This document shows positions 25,930-36,052 of a DNA stretch of 64,000 bases, one piece after another. Origin of the DNA: Heterodera schachtii (lineage: Eukaryota; Nematoda; Chromadorea; Rhabditida; Heteroderidae). Positions within the stretch are counted from its first letter, which is position 1. Each line of letters opens with the position of its first letter. The notes beneath the pieces were generated by a model, which worked only from the letters and a program-made list of their open reading frames with translations, was not told the DNA's origin and searched no databases. The DNA is taken from NCBI GenBank assembly GCA_023374025.1, contig SIJG01000064.1, positions 643,943 through 707,942 of the forward strand, read 5' to 3'. The translations under genes were made by a program, and so were the position numbers.

Positions 25930-26230
25930 GTGAATTTGACTGTGGCGGGGAACGGGGGGGGCGGTAGGGATCAACTCCCTCTGGCCAACTCCGTAATAAC
26001 TTTTTTCTTTGTTGACCAAACTTAACAAACATAGTATCATTCGAAAGCGTTAACTGTTTAGAAGATATATATAAGCTATTTCTAAGTGATTAAGCAGCTT
26101 ACAAAAAAATTGTCGCTTGAAAACCGCAAAAAATGCAGAATTTTCGACAATCCCTGTAATTATTAGTAGGCTAATAAAGCCTGTGAAGAGATTTGGTGTC
26201 CAATGTTCAGAGTACAAAAGGCGATCTATT
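25930..26230. repeat. dispersed repeat, longer copy
   Basis: It shares GAATTTGACTG-GCGGGG near its start and GGTGTCCAATG-TCA-AGTACAAAAGG near its end with 27355-27490. The shorter copy lacks the central ~170 bp. The centre also carries the TATCATTCGAAAG / CTATTTCTAAG motif pair seen near 19240. Confidence 0.55.
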
Positions 26231-26521
26231 TTCTTAATTGCCCTGCATTTATCTCTTTACCAACACATTGGCCATTTAGTCGTCCAATCAGCCCTTCGGC
26301 CAACAATATGCGCCTTTATCTTTTGCCGTCAGTCGCTTTTTCGGCCTTTCTCTCTTTTTTTGTGATCGGAATAAAAGAATAGAATTAGCAGATGTGGTCG
26401 GCGATTGGGCTAATTCTTATGAAATTGAAGGGGAAAGTCGGGGAGGGGGGGGGGGGGGAAGAAGGCAAAAAATGCAAATGAAGTGTTCAAAAAGTGAAAG
26501 TGGACTGAGACTTTGATTTAA

Positions 26522-26905
26522 TTGATGTTTTCTCAGTTTTTCGTCGTCCTGTTCCGTTACTTTAATATTTTTTTTATTTTTGCATTTTTACCAAAAGAAA
26601 ATTTTGATCCAATGGCCGAGACTGTGTGGGAAACAATGGCAAACGGTGCCGTGCCATGCCTTTTGCTCGTTTGTTGGAAACTGGTGTTTTGTACTAATCC
26701 GAACACCTGTCTTCCACACGGGGCTAATGCTCATACTTCCGAAAATTACATTTCGCTGCTTGCCATTTCGTTCCTTTGGCTTTTCCTTGCTGCTTTCGTC
26801 CGTGGATTGTGTTTCGGCATTTTTGGGGCCATTTTGGTCGGCCTTTATAAATGCCTTACCGGTCGCTTCACCAAAAAACAGTACATATTTAGCAAATTTT
26901 GTTGA
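26522..26905 (+). CDS. doubtful small multi-pass membrane protein
   Basis: The frame reads up to 127 residues with three hydrophobic segments: residues 3-24, around PCLLLVCWKLVFC, and around ISLLAISFLWLFLAAF followed by LCFGIFGAILVGLY. The best start may be the ATG of MAETVWETM (26611). A donor near 26881 could splice to 26923 onward, where another hydrophobic exon is readable. No family is recognised and no clear promoter is seen. It sits among repeats, so it may be chance. Confidence 0.25.
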   Translation: MMFSQFFVVLFRYFNIFFIFAFLPKENFDPMAETVWETMANGAVPCLLLVCWKLVFCTNPNTCLPHGANAHTSENYISLLAISFLWLFLAAFVRGLCFGIFGAILVGLYKCLTGRFTKKQYIFSKFC

Positions 26906-27354
26906 CTCATTGTTTTCCTAGGCTGACATTACTGCTTCGGCAGCCATTTGTGCCGTTCTCGTTTTCGCTCTCCTTCTGCTCATTTCGATTCGTTGTTCAT
27001 GCCACCTGTGTTCGCAGTTTAATGTAAAATTTCACTATTAAAATCCACCCAAAAATAATGTTACAATTAATTATTCATTCAACTCTCATTTTCGGCCAAT
27101 GCTCTTAGGGCATTTTTGTTTTGGTTTATCAATCGACCATTGTCGTGTTTTGCTTCTTTAAGCTTTTTACTATCTTTCCGTTTTCCTTACAGTTTTGTTC
27201 TTTTCATCAATTCTTCGATATGACAATTTCTTTAATTCCTTTTAATAATAATTTAAACTTTATTTGTTTAACTTATTTAATAAAATTTTCATTTTATATG
27301 TGCAGTTATTTACAATTAGTCTCGCCGAGTCTCGTCCCCCTATTTCAGTCGGTA

Positions 27355-27490
27355 CTCCATGAATTTGACTGGCGCGGGGGGGGAGCCCAAAGAACTTACA
27401 AATATTGCCAATGTCGTATTGGCCCAATGTTCAAAAAAACCACTCTTTATTTGGTGTCCAATGGTCAAAGTACAAAAGGTGATCCCCAAT
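27355..27490. repeat. dispersed repeat, internally deleted copy
   Basis: The start and end words match those of the longer copy at 25930-26230, with the middle missing. No coding sense is visible. Confidence 0.5.
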
Positions 27491-27647
27491 CCGATTAGGT
27501 CTCGAGGACAAAGAGACCGATGGGCGGGAGTATCTGGCACAACTGAGAGAGAGAAGAGGCAGAAGAACACAGAAAGAGTCTTGATCGGTGAAAGAAAGAT
27601 ACCGCCCCCAGGGATGACATGATAACACTGGCCAATAATATCAGAGC

Positions 27648-27649
27648 AT

Positions 27650-27742
<93 letters not shown>

Positions 27743-27752
27743 GAGAGAGCGA
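27648..27752. repeat. GA microsatellite
   Basis: GAGA runs with a few AGC interruptions span about 105 bp. Confidence 0.95.
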
Positions 27753-28160
27753 AAACTAATTAATTTAAAAATATTTTAGATTCAAATTTACCATTTTACC
27801 ATAAAAATGTTTTTTTTCTACAAAATCTGTCACAAATTCTCCCAAAATTCAAATTTCCTTTGCCGGCGCCTGTTGGCACCACCGACTCCCCCTCTCCCCA
27901 ATTGCTTTTGATTATTACAAAACTAGTTAAAAATCATAGTACTTTTCTGACTGGTATCTACCTACCACACTCCTTTTTTTCGAAAAATTTTCTTGGAGAG
28001 TTTTTTGACAGAATTTTTTCGATTTAAAAATAAAAAGAGATTTAAAAACAATTTAAAATTGGCAGACAATTTATTTTTAAAATCAAAATTTTAAAAATAC
28101 AATTATTTTGCCATTGTTTTTATTTAATTAACTCTCAATAAATTTCAATTAGCACTCTTA

Positions 28161-28166
28161 ATTAGA
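28161..28166 (+). promoter_or_regulatory. candidate spliced-leader acceptor
   Basis: AATTAG ends one base before the prolidase ATG at 28167, with no upstream coding exon. It is consistent with trans-splicing. Confidence 0.4.
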
Positions 28167-31164
28167 ATGTCTTTTTGCCGTGGGCCCAACACTTTCTCCG
28201 TGCCGGCTCAACTTTTCGTCGACAACAGAGTCCGTTTGGTGAAGGCTTTGCGTGAAAAATTGGGCGGCGCTGCTCCCGGCACGTGCGTTCTGTTGGAGGG
28301 CGGCAAAGACAACCCGCGCTATAACACCGACACCACCGACTCGCCCTTCCGCCAGGTGTCGTCCCCCCCCTCCTTTATGGCCATTTGTCCATAAAATTCC
28401 CAATTGTTGGCCCATTTTTCGTTGATTTTTGGTTTCCCATTAAATTTCGTTTGTCCGTTCTCTTTTAGGAATCCTACTTTTTCTGGGCCTTTGGTGTCCA
28501 TGAACCGGGTCTGTTCAGTCTTTTGTTGTTTGTTTTTCGACTCATTCGATTTTCACAGATTGTTTTGCCGCGGTTGACGTTGAAAGTGGCAAATCGGCCA
28601 TTTTTCCGCCCAAAATGAGTCCGGACAGTGCAATTTGGGACGGAAAGTCCGTTTCCTCGGAATTTCCATTTGAAATTTTCCTTAATTTTCACTTTTTCAG
28701 AATTCAACCCGAAAAATGGTTCCTGGACAAATACAAAGTCAGCGCAAAACATTTGAGAAGCATTTAATAGGAAATGGCCTCTCTTTTTTCTCAGGTTGAC
28801 CACGTGAACTTTCAAACGAATGGCGCCGAAATTGGCCAATTTTTGCACAAACTTTTCAACGCCAAAAAATTATTGCTTTTGGTCGGTCTTTAAAATAATT
28901 CATATAATAATAAATAAATGTACTGCTTCAGAAGGCAGAAAACACGGACAGTGGAAATGTTTTGGAGCCCGCAAAGTTCCCGGGAATGGACAGGTTCGTC
29001 CGGAAATTTGTTTTGTAGAAAAATCGGTTTACAATTTTTATTTAATGTATTTCCCTCCTCGATGCTCAATTTTTTTTTGTTGTTTCTTTAAAAAGCTTAA
29101 ATTGACTTTTTGTTTCTTCGTTTCCTTTTTCTATTCTTTTTGGCATTTTCCGACATTAAATAACTCCAAAATTAAGTAAAAGTGAAAAAATGCCACTATG
29201 AACTCGTTGAAACATAAAAATTGAGCAGTAATTTGTAATTTTGTTTAGTTTCTCCGTCGATTTGGCCTCCCTTTACCCGACGATGGCCGAACTTCGCGTC
29301 ATCAAAACTGAATTTGAGTTGGCTGTGCTTCGTTATGCCTCAAAAATTGCTAACGAAGCGCACAAAGAAGTGAATTATTTGTAGTAAAAGCGAATTATTC
29401 GGTTTTTCTTTCTAATCTCTGCCGAATTAATTTTCGGCTTTTTTCGGTTCGTCCCAAATTCTGACTAAAAATTATGGTGGGAAATGCCGTTAAACTGCCC
29501 CCATTTGGCAGGTGATGCGACACGTTCGGCCTGAGATGTACGAATACCAATTGGAAAGGTGCATTTGGTGCAATTAAATTCTCGTTTTTTGGTTGGATTT
29601 GTAATTTCCAAAATCCTCCCTTAAAAAAGTCTCATCTATCAAACGTGTCCCTTCGTAAAACTAACAACAAAAGGGGTCAAAAATGGCACAAATTTCGTGT
29701 CTCTTTCGGTAATTATTTTTGTTTTTTTTTTTCATTTTTGCTCTCTTTTTGGGCCTCTGTTTCCGAAGTTTCTCCCCAAAAATGCCGGAAAAGGACCCCT
29801 CCAAAATTTTGTCGAATTCTGTGCCTTTTCAGTCTGTTCCGCCACATTTCCTATTACACCGGCGGGTGCCGTCACTTGGGTTACACGTGCATCGCCGCGT
29901 CGGGCGAAAACGCGGCCGTTCTCCATTATGGCCATTGCGCTGCGCCCAACGACAAAGTGATAAGGGACGGCGACATTTGTCTGTTCGACATGGGCCCGGA
30001 ATACAATTGCTACAGTGAGAGGGGAGGGGGGGGGGAATTCGAACAATCAGAAAGGGAGGGGGGGGATATTCGAAATTCATTTTTAATAAGGAATTAATTC
30101 CATGGGAACAAATGGGGCAATCTGATTACCCTCTTGGGAGAGTTTTCGACATTTTCTCCCCCTTTTTAGTATCCGACGTCACCTGCTCATTCCCGGCCAA
30201 TGGAAAGTTCACCGAAAAACAGAAAATCGTTTACAACGCCGTTTTGCGTGCCAATCGGACTGTGCTTGGCGCGGCAAAGCCTGGTCCGTTTGTTTTGTTT
30301 ACTTTTTAAAAGTCGAAAATATTAAGTGTTTTTTCTTTTTTGGTGTCCGATGGACTGAAATGCATTTGTTGGCCGAGAAAGTCATTTTGGAGGATTTGCT
30401 TCGTGCCGGCATTCTCCGCGGCGACGTTGACGAAATGTTGGGAAAGCGAATGGGCGCCGTTTTTATGCCGCATGGCCTTGGCCATTTTATGGTGGGCGAA
30501 TATTATAAATTTCTAAATAAACATAAAAAGAATTCTAAGGGTTGGCTGGGACTGTCCTTTTAAAATTAAATTGTAAATAAATTTCGTAACTTTCCCTGCC
30601 AAATTTCAGGGACTCGACACGCATGACGTCGGCGGTTACCTCGGGGTCAGTTTTTCGGCCATTTGTCCCCTTTTCCGTCGCCCGTCTGTCCCTTTCCCCA
30701 AATTTTCCCTCACTTTGTCCATATTCCCAAAGGACGCGTTGCCCCGGTCGGATAAGCCCGGACTAAAGAGTCTGCGCACCACACGGACACTGAAGGAGCG
30801 CATGTGCATCACCATTGAGCCGGGCTGTTACTTCATTGACTCGGTCAACGGGGAGATGGGAATTCATTTTGCTTTTTTTGAAATTTCAGTTGCTGGACAA
30901 AGCACTCGCCGACTCCGAGCTGTCCAAGCACATAAATGCCGACCGATTGAACGAATTTCGGGGGACCGGAGGGGTGAGAAAATAATTGACTCTTTAATTG
31001 CTCAACAATTTAAATAATTAGGATGTCCAATTAAAATGCCTTTTAAGGTTCGCATTGAGGACGATGTGATCATTTGGGAGAAGGGCAACGAGAATATGAA
31101 CGCGGATGTGCCAAGAACGGTGGAAGAGATTGAGCAGTTTATGGCCAAAGCAAAGGGACTTTAG
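28167..31164 (+). CDS. pepd: Xaa-Pro dipeptidase (prolidase, M24)
   Basis: Fifteen exons give 487 residues (human PEPD 493): 28167-28355, 28469-28508, 28559-28646, 28701-28737, 28795-28881, 28932-28993, 29249-29369, 29512-29558, 29833-30014, 30170-30283, 30343-30491, 30610-30645, 30733-30843, 30890-30973 and 31048-31164. The enzyme cleaves X-Pro dipeptides in the cytosol with two divalent metals. All five ligands are present: D276 (CLFDMG), D287 (SDVTC), H370 (MPHGLGH), E413 (TIEPG) and E453 (RIEDDV). The first three have the same numbers as in the human enzyme. The catalytic pocket words HYGH and HDVGGY are kept. Ordinary housekeeping role in proline recycling and collagen turnover. The junction into exon 11 lacks an AG acceptor (see findings). 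Confidence 0.96.
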
Positions 31165-31618
31165 GGACGGACAAAACAAACGGACAAATGACACTTACTT
31201 ACAGGGGCAATGCAATTATAGTAATTAAATTGTGCTTTGTTGGTTTTTTTAAATTTAATTCGCAATTTTTCATCGCGGGATTAATTTAATTGGTATTATA
31301 ATATTCGAATTAAATGATGTGTTTTTTTCCTCCATTTAAATGCAAAAATTTTTGTACACATAAGAAATGTGAATTTAAGGTTTTTGAAAAAAATCACTTA
31401 TTGGCATGGAAATCCTACACCTTTCTGGATTATATAAAAAAAGATATTCCGGATTTTTCGAAAAAATCAACGGCGCTTTCATATAAACTAGAAATTTTGC
31501 AGTTTTGACAACAGATTCTAGGTTAGGCCCTAAACTTAAGAAAAAGGTATGGTTTGTCGGAAGGGATCATGAAATTTTTAGGAAGTTGCGGCATAGCGGG
31601 AGAGTATCACCGGTTTTA
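31165..31618. other. intergenic, AT-rich
   Basis: This is the 3' flank of the prolidase gene, and no gene is seen. A short frame at 31314-31508 has no support. Confidence 0.5.
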
Positions 31619-31780
31619 AATTTCCATTTCAAGGACAGATAAAGCTAAAACATATTTCCGTTTCAAAATTTCACAAAATGACGCATTTGTCAAACTGAAC
31701 AAATTGAGGGATTAACGTAAAAAAAATGAAAATTTAATTTGTTTAGCTGTGATTCTGTGATTTGAATGGGAAATGAAAGC

Positions 31781-31790
31781 ACATAAAAGG
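31781..31790 (+). promoter_or_regulatory. TATA-like box of the left secreted-protein gene
   Basis: ACATAAAAGG lies 85-94 bp before the ATG. The same site is present in the right arm at 35879-35888. Confidence 0.45.
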
Positions 31791-31874
31791 AGCGAATGAA
31801 TCAGTGAAAATTATTCAACTTTTATTTGACTTTGCTTCCGAATTGTCAAAATCATTAATTAATTATCGCAAATA

Positions 31875-32246
31875 ATGGCCAACAAATTTTTAATTGCTGC
31901 TTTTCTTTTGACATTTGCCATTTTTGTCAATGGGCAAAGTGAGGCGCCGAACAATTCGTCGGAAATGGCATCGGAGGAGAGCAATTCGGAAGAGTCGGGC
32001 AGTGAGGAGCAGAAGTTCAACCCATTCAAATTTCGGCCATTTTTTGGTCCTTCGTCGTCCAACAGTTCGGCACCGCCGCCCTTCGGCTTTTGGCCCCCTT
32101 TTGGACGAATGCCGCCATTTAAAATGCCTTTTGGCCCATCTTCGTCCAATGGTTCGGCACCGCCGCCCTTTGCCTTTTTGCCCTTTTTTGGACGAATGCC
32201 ATCGCCATTTAACCGCCCCGCCAACCGACCGCCGTCTGACAATTGA
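31875..32246 (+). CDS. secreted Pro/Phe-rich protein, left copy
   Basis: A single exon encodes 123 residues. Residues 1-20 form a signal peptide (MANKFLIAAFLLTFAIFVNG, cleavage before QSEA). An acidic Ser/Glu stretch (residues 21-45) follows. Then come two tandem ~26-residue repeats of the form FGPSSSN-SAPPPF...PFGRMP, with N-glycosylation sequons, and a short tail NRPANRPPSDN. It has no cysteine and no recognised domain. The protein is identical to that of the right copy. Secretion is inferred from the signal peptide. A surface, cuticle or gland-secreted product is possible but unproven. Confidence 0.8.
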   Translation: MANKFLIAAFLLTFAIFVNGQSEAPNNSSEMASEESNSEESGSEEQKFNPFKFRPFFGPSSSNSSAPPPFGFWPPFGRMPPFKMPFGPSSSNGSAPPPFAFLPFFGRMPSPFNRPANRPPSDN

Positions 32247-32994
32247 TCACTTTTTGAGTGATTTGTGTCCGTCGATCAGTGCGAAATGAAACCGATGATG
32301 AGCAAATGATTACTTTTCATTTTTGACTTGAAAAGAAAAAATATGTTGCATAAATTTATTCAGGCATTACCTTCCATAATTATCATTTTTAAAGAATTTG
32401 AATTATTTTTGGCTCTCCGTCTCCAACAAAACGGTTCTCTGGATCAATTCTCGGTCTCGGTTCTTTAGTCTTGGAAAATTTTGACTCTCGAGCAGCCTTA
32501 TCACATGAACATTCCCCCTAATTATCTCTAATAAAATTTTGATGAATTTGAAATATTCTTTCCATTTATTCTTTCCATCTTTTGCTAAGTTATATGACAG
32601 TAATTTAATTAATACCAATTCCAAATTTTGGTTTAATTAGTCCAAGAATAATTAGTCGTACATAATTACTAATCACAGCACAGAAAGCATTTGAGCATTG
32701 ACACGAGACCGACCGACTGGTTTTGGCATATCCAAAATGGATGGAAAGATACGGACGAGAACGAATGGGATCAAAAGGACGGATTAATTAAATTTATCCG
32801 ATCAGAAAAAGGGAACGCGAAGGGATGGAAGGGAAAGTGATCAAAGGATGACCCTGTCGAGGATAAAGGATGAACATGTTGAGGATGAATGATTACCATG
32901 TTTTATGAGAAATGCCCCCGGAGACAGCGCAAAAATTAGCGAAAGGAAATTAAAAAAAAATGAAAACAAACGAAAGAAAGGCATTCATTCGGAG

Positions 32995-33002
32995 TATAAA
33001 AG
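32995..33002 (+). promoter_or_regulatory. TATA box of the ground-like gene
   Basis: TATAAAAG lies 56-63 bp before the ATG at 33058. It sits only five bases before an upstream in-frame ATG (33007), so that ATG would be at or before the transcription start. This decides the start in favour of 33058. Confidence 0.55.
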
Positions 33003-33057
33003 CCTAATGAGCACCAACAAACGTCACATTCGTCCGATTTCTTTTGCTCTTCTCACA

Positions 33058-33756
33058 ATGTTCGCCTTCGTTTGCCGCTTCGTTCTGCCGCTTTTCCTCT
33101 TCGCCCTTTTGGCACTTCCCCCGGCCAATGGCACGGGACTTCCCATGCAGAAAATGGAGTGTTGCCAACAGCAGCAAATGTGTTGTGCCGCACCAATGCA
33201 ATGTACGCCATCGTGCGGAGGGTGCGGACGGCGCCGGCGGAGAGAGGCGAGCGATTGGGGGGATAACTAACAATTAACAGTTCGAATTCGAATTTTAGGC
33301 GGCCGTTCAGCCGCTGCTCAGAGGCAAAGAAACGCCGTGCCCACAGACGGAGTGGCAACAGCTGATGGAAAATGTGGGCAAAAGTGCCAAACTCAGCAGC
33401 TAACCCGGAAAAATGTTAAGGCAATTGTGCCACTCGACGACATCCAATCGGTGAACTCCGTCCAAAAGGCGCTCCTCCGACGCTTTCCGGACAACAAATT
33501 TTTGGTGATGTGCGCAATGGCGGGGGAGGGACGCGCGGAAGGCAAAGAAGCGCTGCCAAATGAGGTGGGCCGGGGGATTTGGAGGATTTAAATAAGCAAT
33601 TGAGCAACAATTACAACAATCAATCTTGCCTTTTCGTCTCAAATCCGTCGCTTATTTCTACCGTATGCTTAGGTCCACCTCAGCTCCAGTGGCCACGGCT
33701 ACTGTAACGTGGTCAGCGAACGCATTTGGTGCCAAGCGGCCGCAGTCGTCGGCTGA
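33058..33756 (+). CDS. ground-like (hedgehog-related) secreted protein
   Basis: Four exons give 163 residues: 33058-33246, 33299-33373, 33421-33564 and 33673-33756. A signal peptide (FVLPLFLFALLALPPANG) is followed by a short Cys/Gln segment (ECC, CCAAP, CGGCG) and a polybasic GRRRRRE. The last ~90 residues form the ground-like domain: CPQTEWQQLMENAI, SVQKALLRRFPD, FLVMCAM, GYCNVV and ICQ-type WCQAAA. Such proteins are nematode relatives of hedgehog without the autoprocessing Hint domain and are secreted by epidermal cells. The first intron is GC-AG, needed to keep the frame, with a TAACTAAC branch-like word. The gene lies between the arms of the palindrome. Confidence 0.85.
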
Positions 33757-33903
33757 TGGCACTTATTTATTATTTTTTCTTTTATATTATATTGTTTTTT
33801 AAATAAAATAAATATGATTTGTATGGGTTTTAATATTTCTCACTGTGAAAGAATTCTAAGCAAAACAATTGTTAAATTTTTGATAAGGGACAATTTCTCA
33901 ATA

Positions 33904-34872
33904 TACCGTATTTGCTGATTTATTTAGATAAAAATTTTTAAATTTTTTTTGAACATGTCGCCAAAAATGTCATCGCGTCAAAAAATCATTTTCTGTTGCA
34001 TTTTTATAAAATTTCTGAATTTTACAAGAAAAATTCCAAAAATATATACAAAACATTGATAATTCCCCAAAAATATTCAATCCGAATATGAACCTTTTCA
34101 GAAAATTTGGGATTTGTTTTTACATTTTTGTTTTATTTGATTTTGAATTTTTCCAAAAATCTTGAAATTTTCAATTATTCAAAAAAAATCAGCACTCCAT
34201 TTTGAAAAGGATTTTTCATAAATTAAAAAAAAAATAGAAAAACCCGAAATTTTTTGCATTATAAGAGGTCTTTTATTTTATATTTTATCTCTTTTTTGAA
34301 GAAGGTTTTAGCAATAAAACTCATTTTGGGATTCGCGACAAAATGATACATAAGGCGAAAAGATTTTCAAGCCTAGAAAAATTTTATTAAGAAAAACTTC
34401 AAAATTTCGACTTTTCACAATTTTCATGTATAAATTTTTTGGTAATTCTCTAATCGCGAATCAATAGCTTAGAAAAAGCTTCTAAACACATTAATCTCTC
34501 GAATGATATCAAAAATGTTGGATTTGGATTATATAGAAAAAAGTTATAGAAAGTTATAGTGGAAAAACATGCTAGCGCCCAAACGCCAGCGCCCAAACGC
34601 ACTGGACCCCAGGTTCGGATCCCGGTGAAATAAGTGAGTTTTCTGTATTATTTTTTCATATTTAGTAAACATTTAAATGAGTTTCGATTTTGAAAAATTA
34701 ATTTTTATTAAAATAGAAAAGAAGTTATTTTTTCGAAAAATAGAATTTTATTTATCCCCCCTGGCACATAAATGGAGACTGGTAGATTATTTTTCAACCT
34801 CCTCAGAAAGGGGTATATAATTGGAGAAGGCAGATTAATGGAGACTGGCATATAAAAAGAGCAAATACGGTA
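33904..34872. mobile_element. TIR element with TACCGTATTTGCT ends
   Basis: Inverted 13-bp ends at 33904 and 34860-34872 match the ends of the small element at 6489-6614 except at one or two positions. The interior is AT-rich with no transposase frame. It contains an inverted copy of the TATCATTCGA / TTTTTCTAAGC motif pair and a B-box-like GGTTCGGATCC at 34612. It is probably a non-autonomous element carrying other repeat fragments. Confidence 0.5.
34570..34632 (+). repeat. tRNA-like fragment
   Basis: GGTTCGGATCCCGG resembles a Pol III B box and T-arm, preceded by two copies of AGCGCCCAAACGC. No acceptor stem can be drawn, so this is a pseudo-tRNA or SINE piece, not a tRNA gene. Confidence 0.3.
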
Positions 34873-35165
34873 AACAATTTTTGTAATTTATTGTTTGAAT
34901 TTTTGGTTTTTTTTATTTCTATCTTTTTTTTTTGGTGCGCTTTTATCATTTTCACTTAAATATTTCCCACTTGTATATTTACATAAAGTTACCAGTTGGC
35001 CAAATTGCAAATTATAGGATTTTTGAAATAAATGAAAGATGCTCCGTAGTGTCTGATAAACGCGTTCGGAGAAATTCTGGAAAACTAGAAAAAAAAAATA
35101 TATTTCGAGACTAAATGAGCGAGAAAAAAAAGTAAATTCAAAAATTGTAACTTCTTTTAGGGATT

Positions 35166-36052
35166 TGATAAGGCTGCTCGAGAGTCAAAATTTTCCAAGA
35201 CTAAAGAACCGAGACCGAGAATTGATCCAGAGAACCGTTTTGTTGGAGACGGAGAGCCAAAAATAATTCAAATTCTTTAAAAATGATAATTATGGAAGGT
35301 AATGCCTGAATAAATTTATGCAACATATTTTTTCTTTTCAAGTCAAAAATGAAAAGTAATCATTTGCTCATCATCGGTTTCATTTCGCACTGATCGACGG
35401 ACACAAATCACTCAAAAAGTGATCAATTGTCAGACGGCGGTCGGTTGGCGGGGCGGTTAAATGGGGATGGCATTCGTCCAAAAAAGGGCAAAAAGGCAAA
35501 GGGCGGCGGTGCCGAACCATTGGACGAAGAGGGGCCAAAAGGCATTTTAAATGGTGGCATTCGTCCAAAAGGGGGCCAAAAGCCGAAGGGCGGCGGTGCC
35601 GAACTGTTGGACGACGAAGGACCAAAAAATGGCCGAAATTTGAATGGGTTGAACTTCTGCTCCTCACTGCCCGACTCTTCCGAATTGCTCTCCTCCGATG
35701 CCATTTCCGACGAATTGTTCGGCGCCTCACTTTGCCCATTGACAAAAATGGCAAATGTCAAAAGAAAAGCAGCAATTAAAAATTTGTTGGCCATTATTTG
35801 CGATAATTAATTAATGATTTTGACAATTCGGAAGCAAAGTCAAATAAAAGTTGAATAATTTTCACTGATTCATTCGCTCCTTTTATGTGCTTTCATTTCC
35901 CATTCAAATCACAGAATCACAGCTAAACAAATTAAATTTTCATTTTCTTTTACGTTAATCCCTCAATTTGTTCAGTTTGACAAATGCGTCATTTTGTGAA
36001 ATTTTGAAACGTAAATATGTTTTAGCTTATATCTGTCCTTGAAATGGGAAAT
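35166..36052 (-). repeat. right arm of the large inverted duplication
   Basis: It is the inverted copy of 31619-32513. The two arms enclose a spacer of about 2.65 kb (32514-35165). Differences include an extra stretch at the inner end and isolated substitutions in the flanks. Confidence 0.95.
35423..35794 (-). CDS. secreted Pro/Phe-rich protein, right copy
   Basis: A single exon encodes 123 residues identical to the product of 31875-32246, including the signal peptide and both Pro/Phe repeats. Three base differences from the left copy are visible in the coding sequence, all at third codon positions and silent. A TATA-like ATAAAAGG (35879-35888) lies upstream, and both copies have about 250 bp of matching 5' flank. 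Both look intact and expressible. Confidence 0.8.
   Translation of the reverse strand: MANKFLIAAFLLTFAIFVNGQSEAPNNSSEMASEESNSEESGSEEQKFNPFKFRPFFGPSSSNSSAPPPFGFWPPFGRMPPFKMPFGPSSSNGSAPPPFAFLPFFGRMPSPFNRPANRPPSDN

Larger units (their letters stand above)
25553..28166. other. repeat-rich intergenic region
   Basis: It contains two related dispersed repeats (25930-26230 and 27355-27490), a GA microsatellite (27648-27752) and one doubtful membrane-protein frame (26522-26905). The remainder is AT-rich with no supported gene. Confidence 0.5.
31619..32513 (+). repeat. left arm of a large inverted duplication
   Basis: It matches 35166-36052 in inverted orientation almost base for base, including promoter, ORF and 3' region of a secreted-protein gene. 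Similarity fades at the outer end near TTTCCATTTCAAGG and stops at the inner end after GCAGCCTTATCA. Only scattered substitutions and small indels are visible. Confidence 0.95.

Noticed and set aside
33007..33057. upstream ATG as start of the ground-like protein
   Set aside because: It lies five bases after the TATA box, and starting there would bury the signal peptide behind a charged 17-residue segment.
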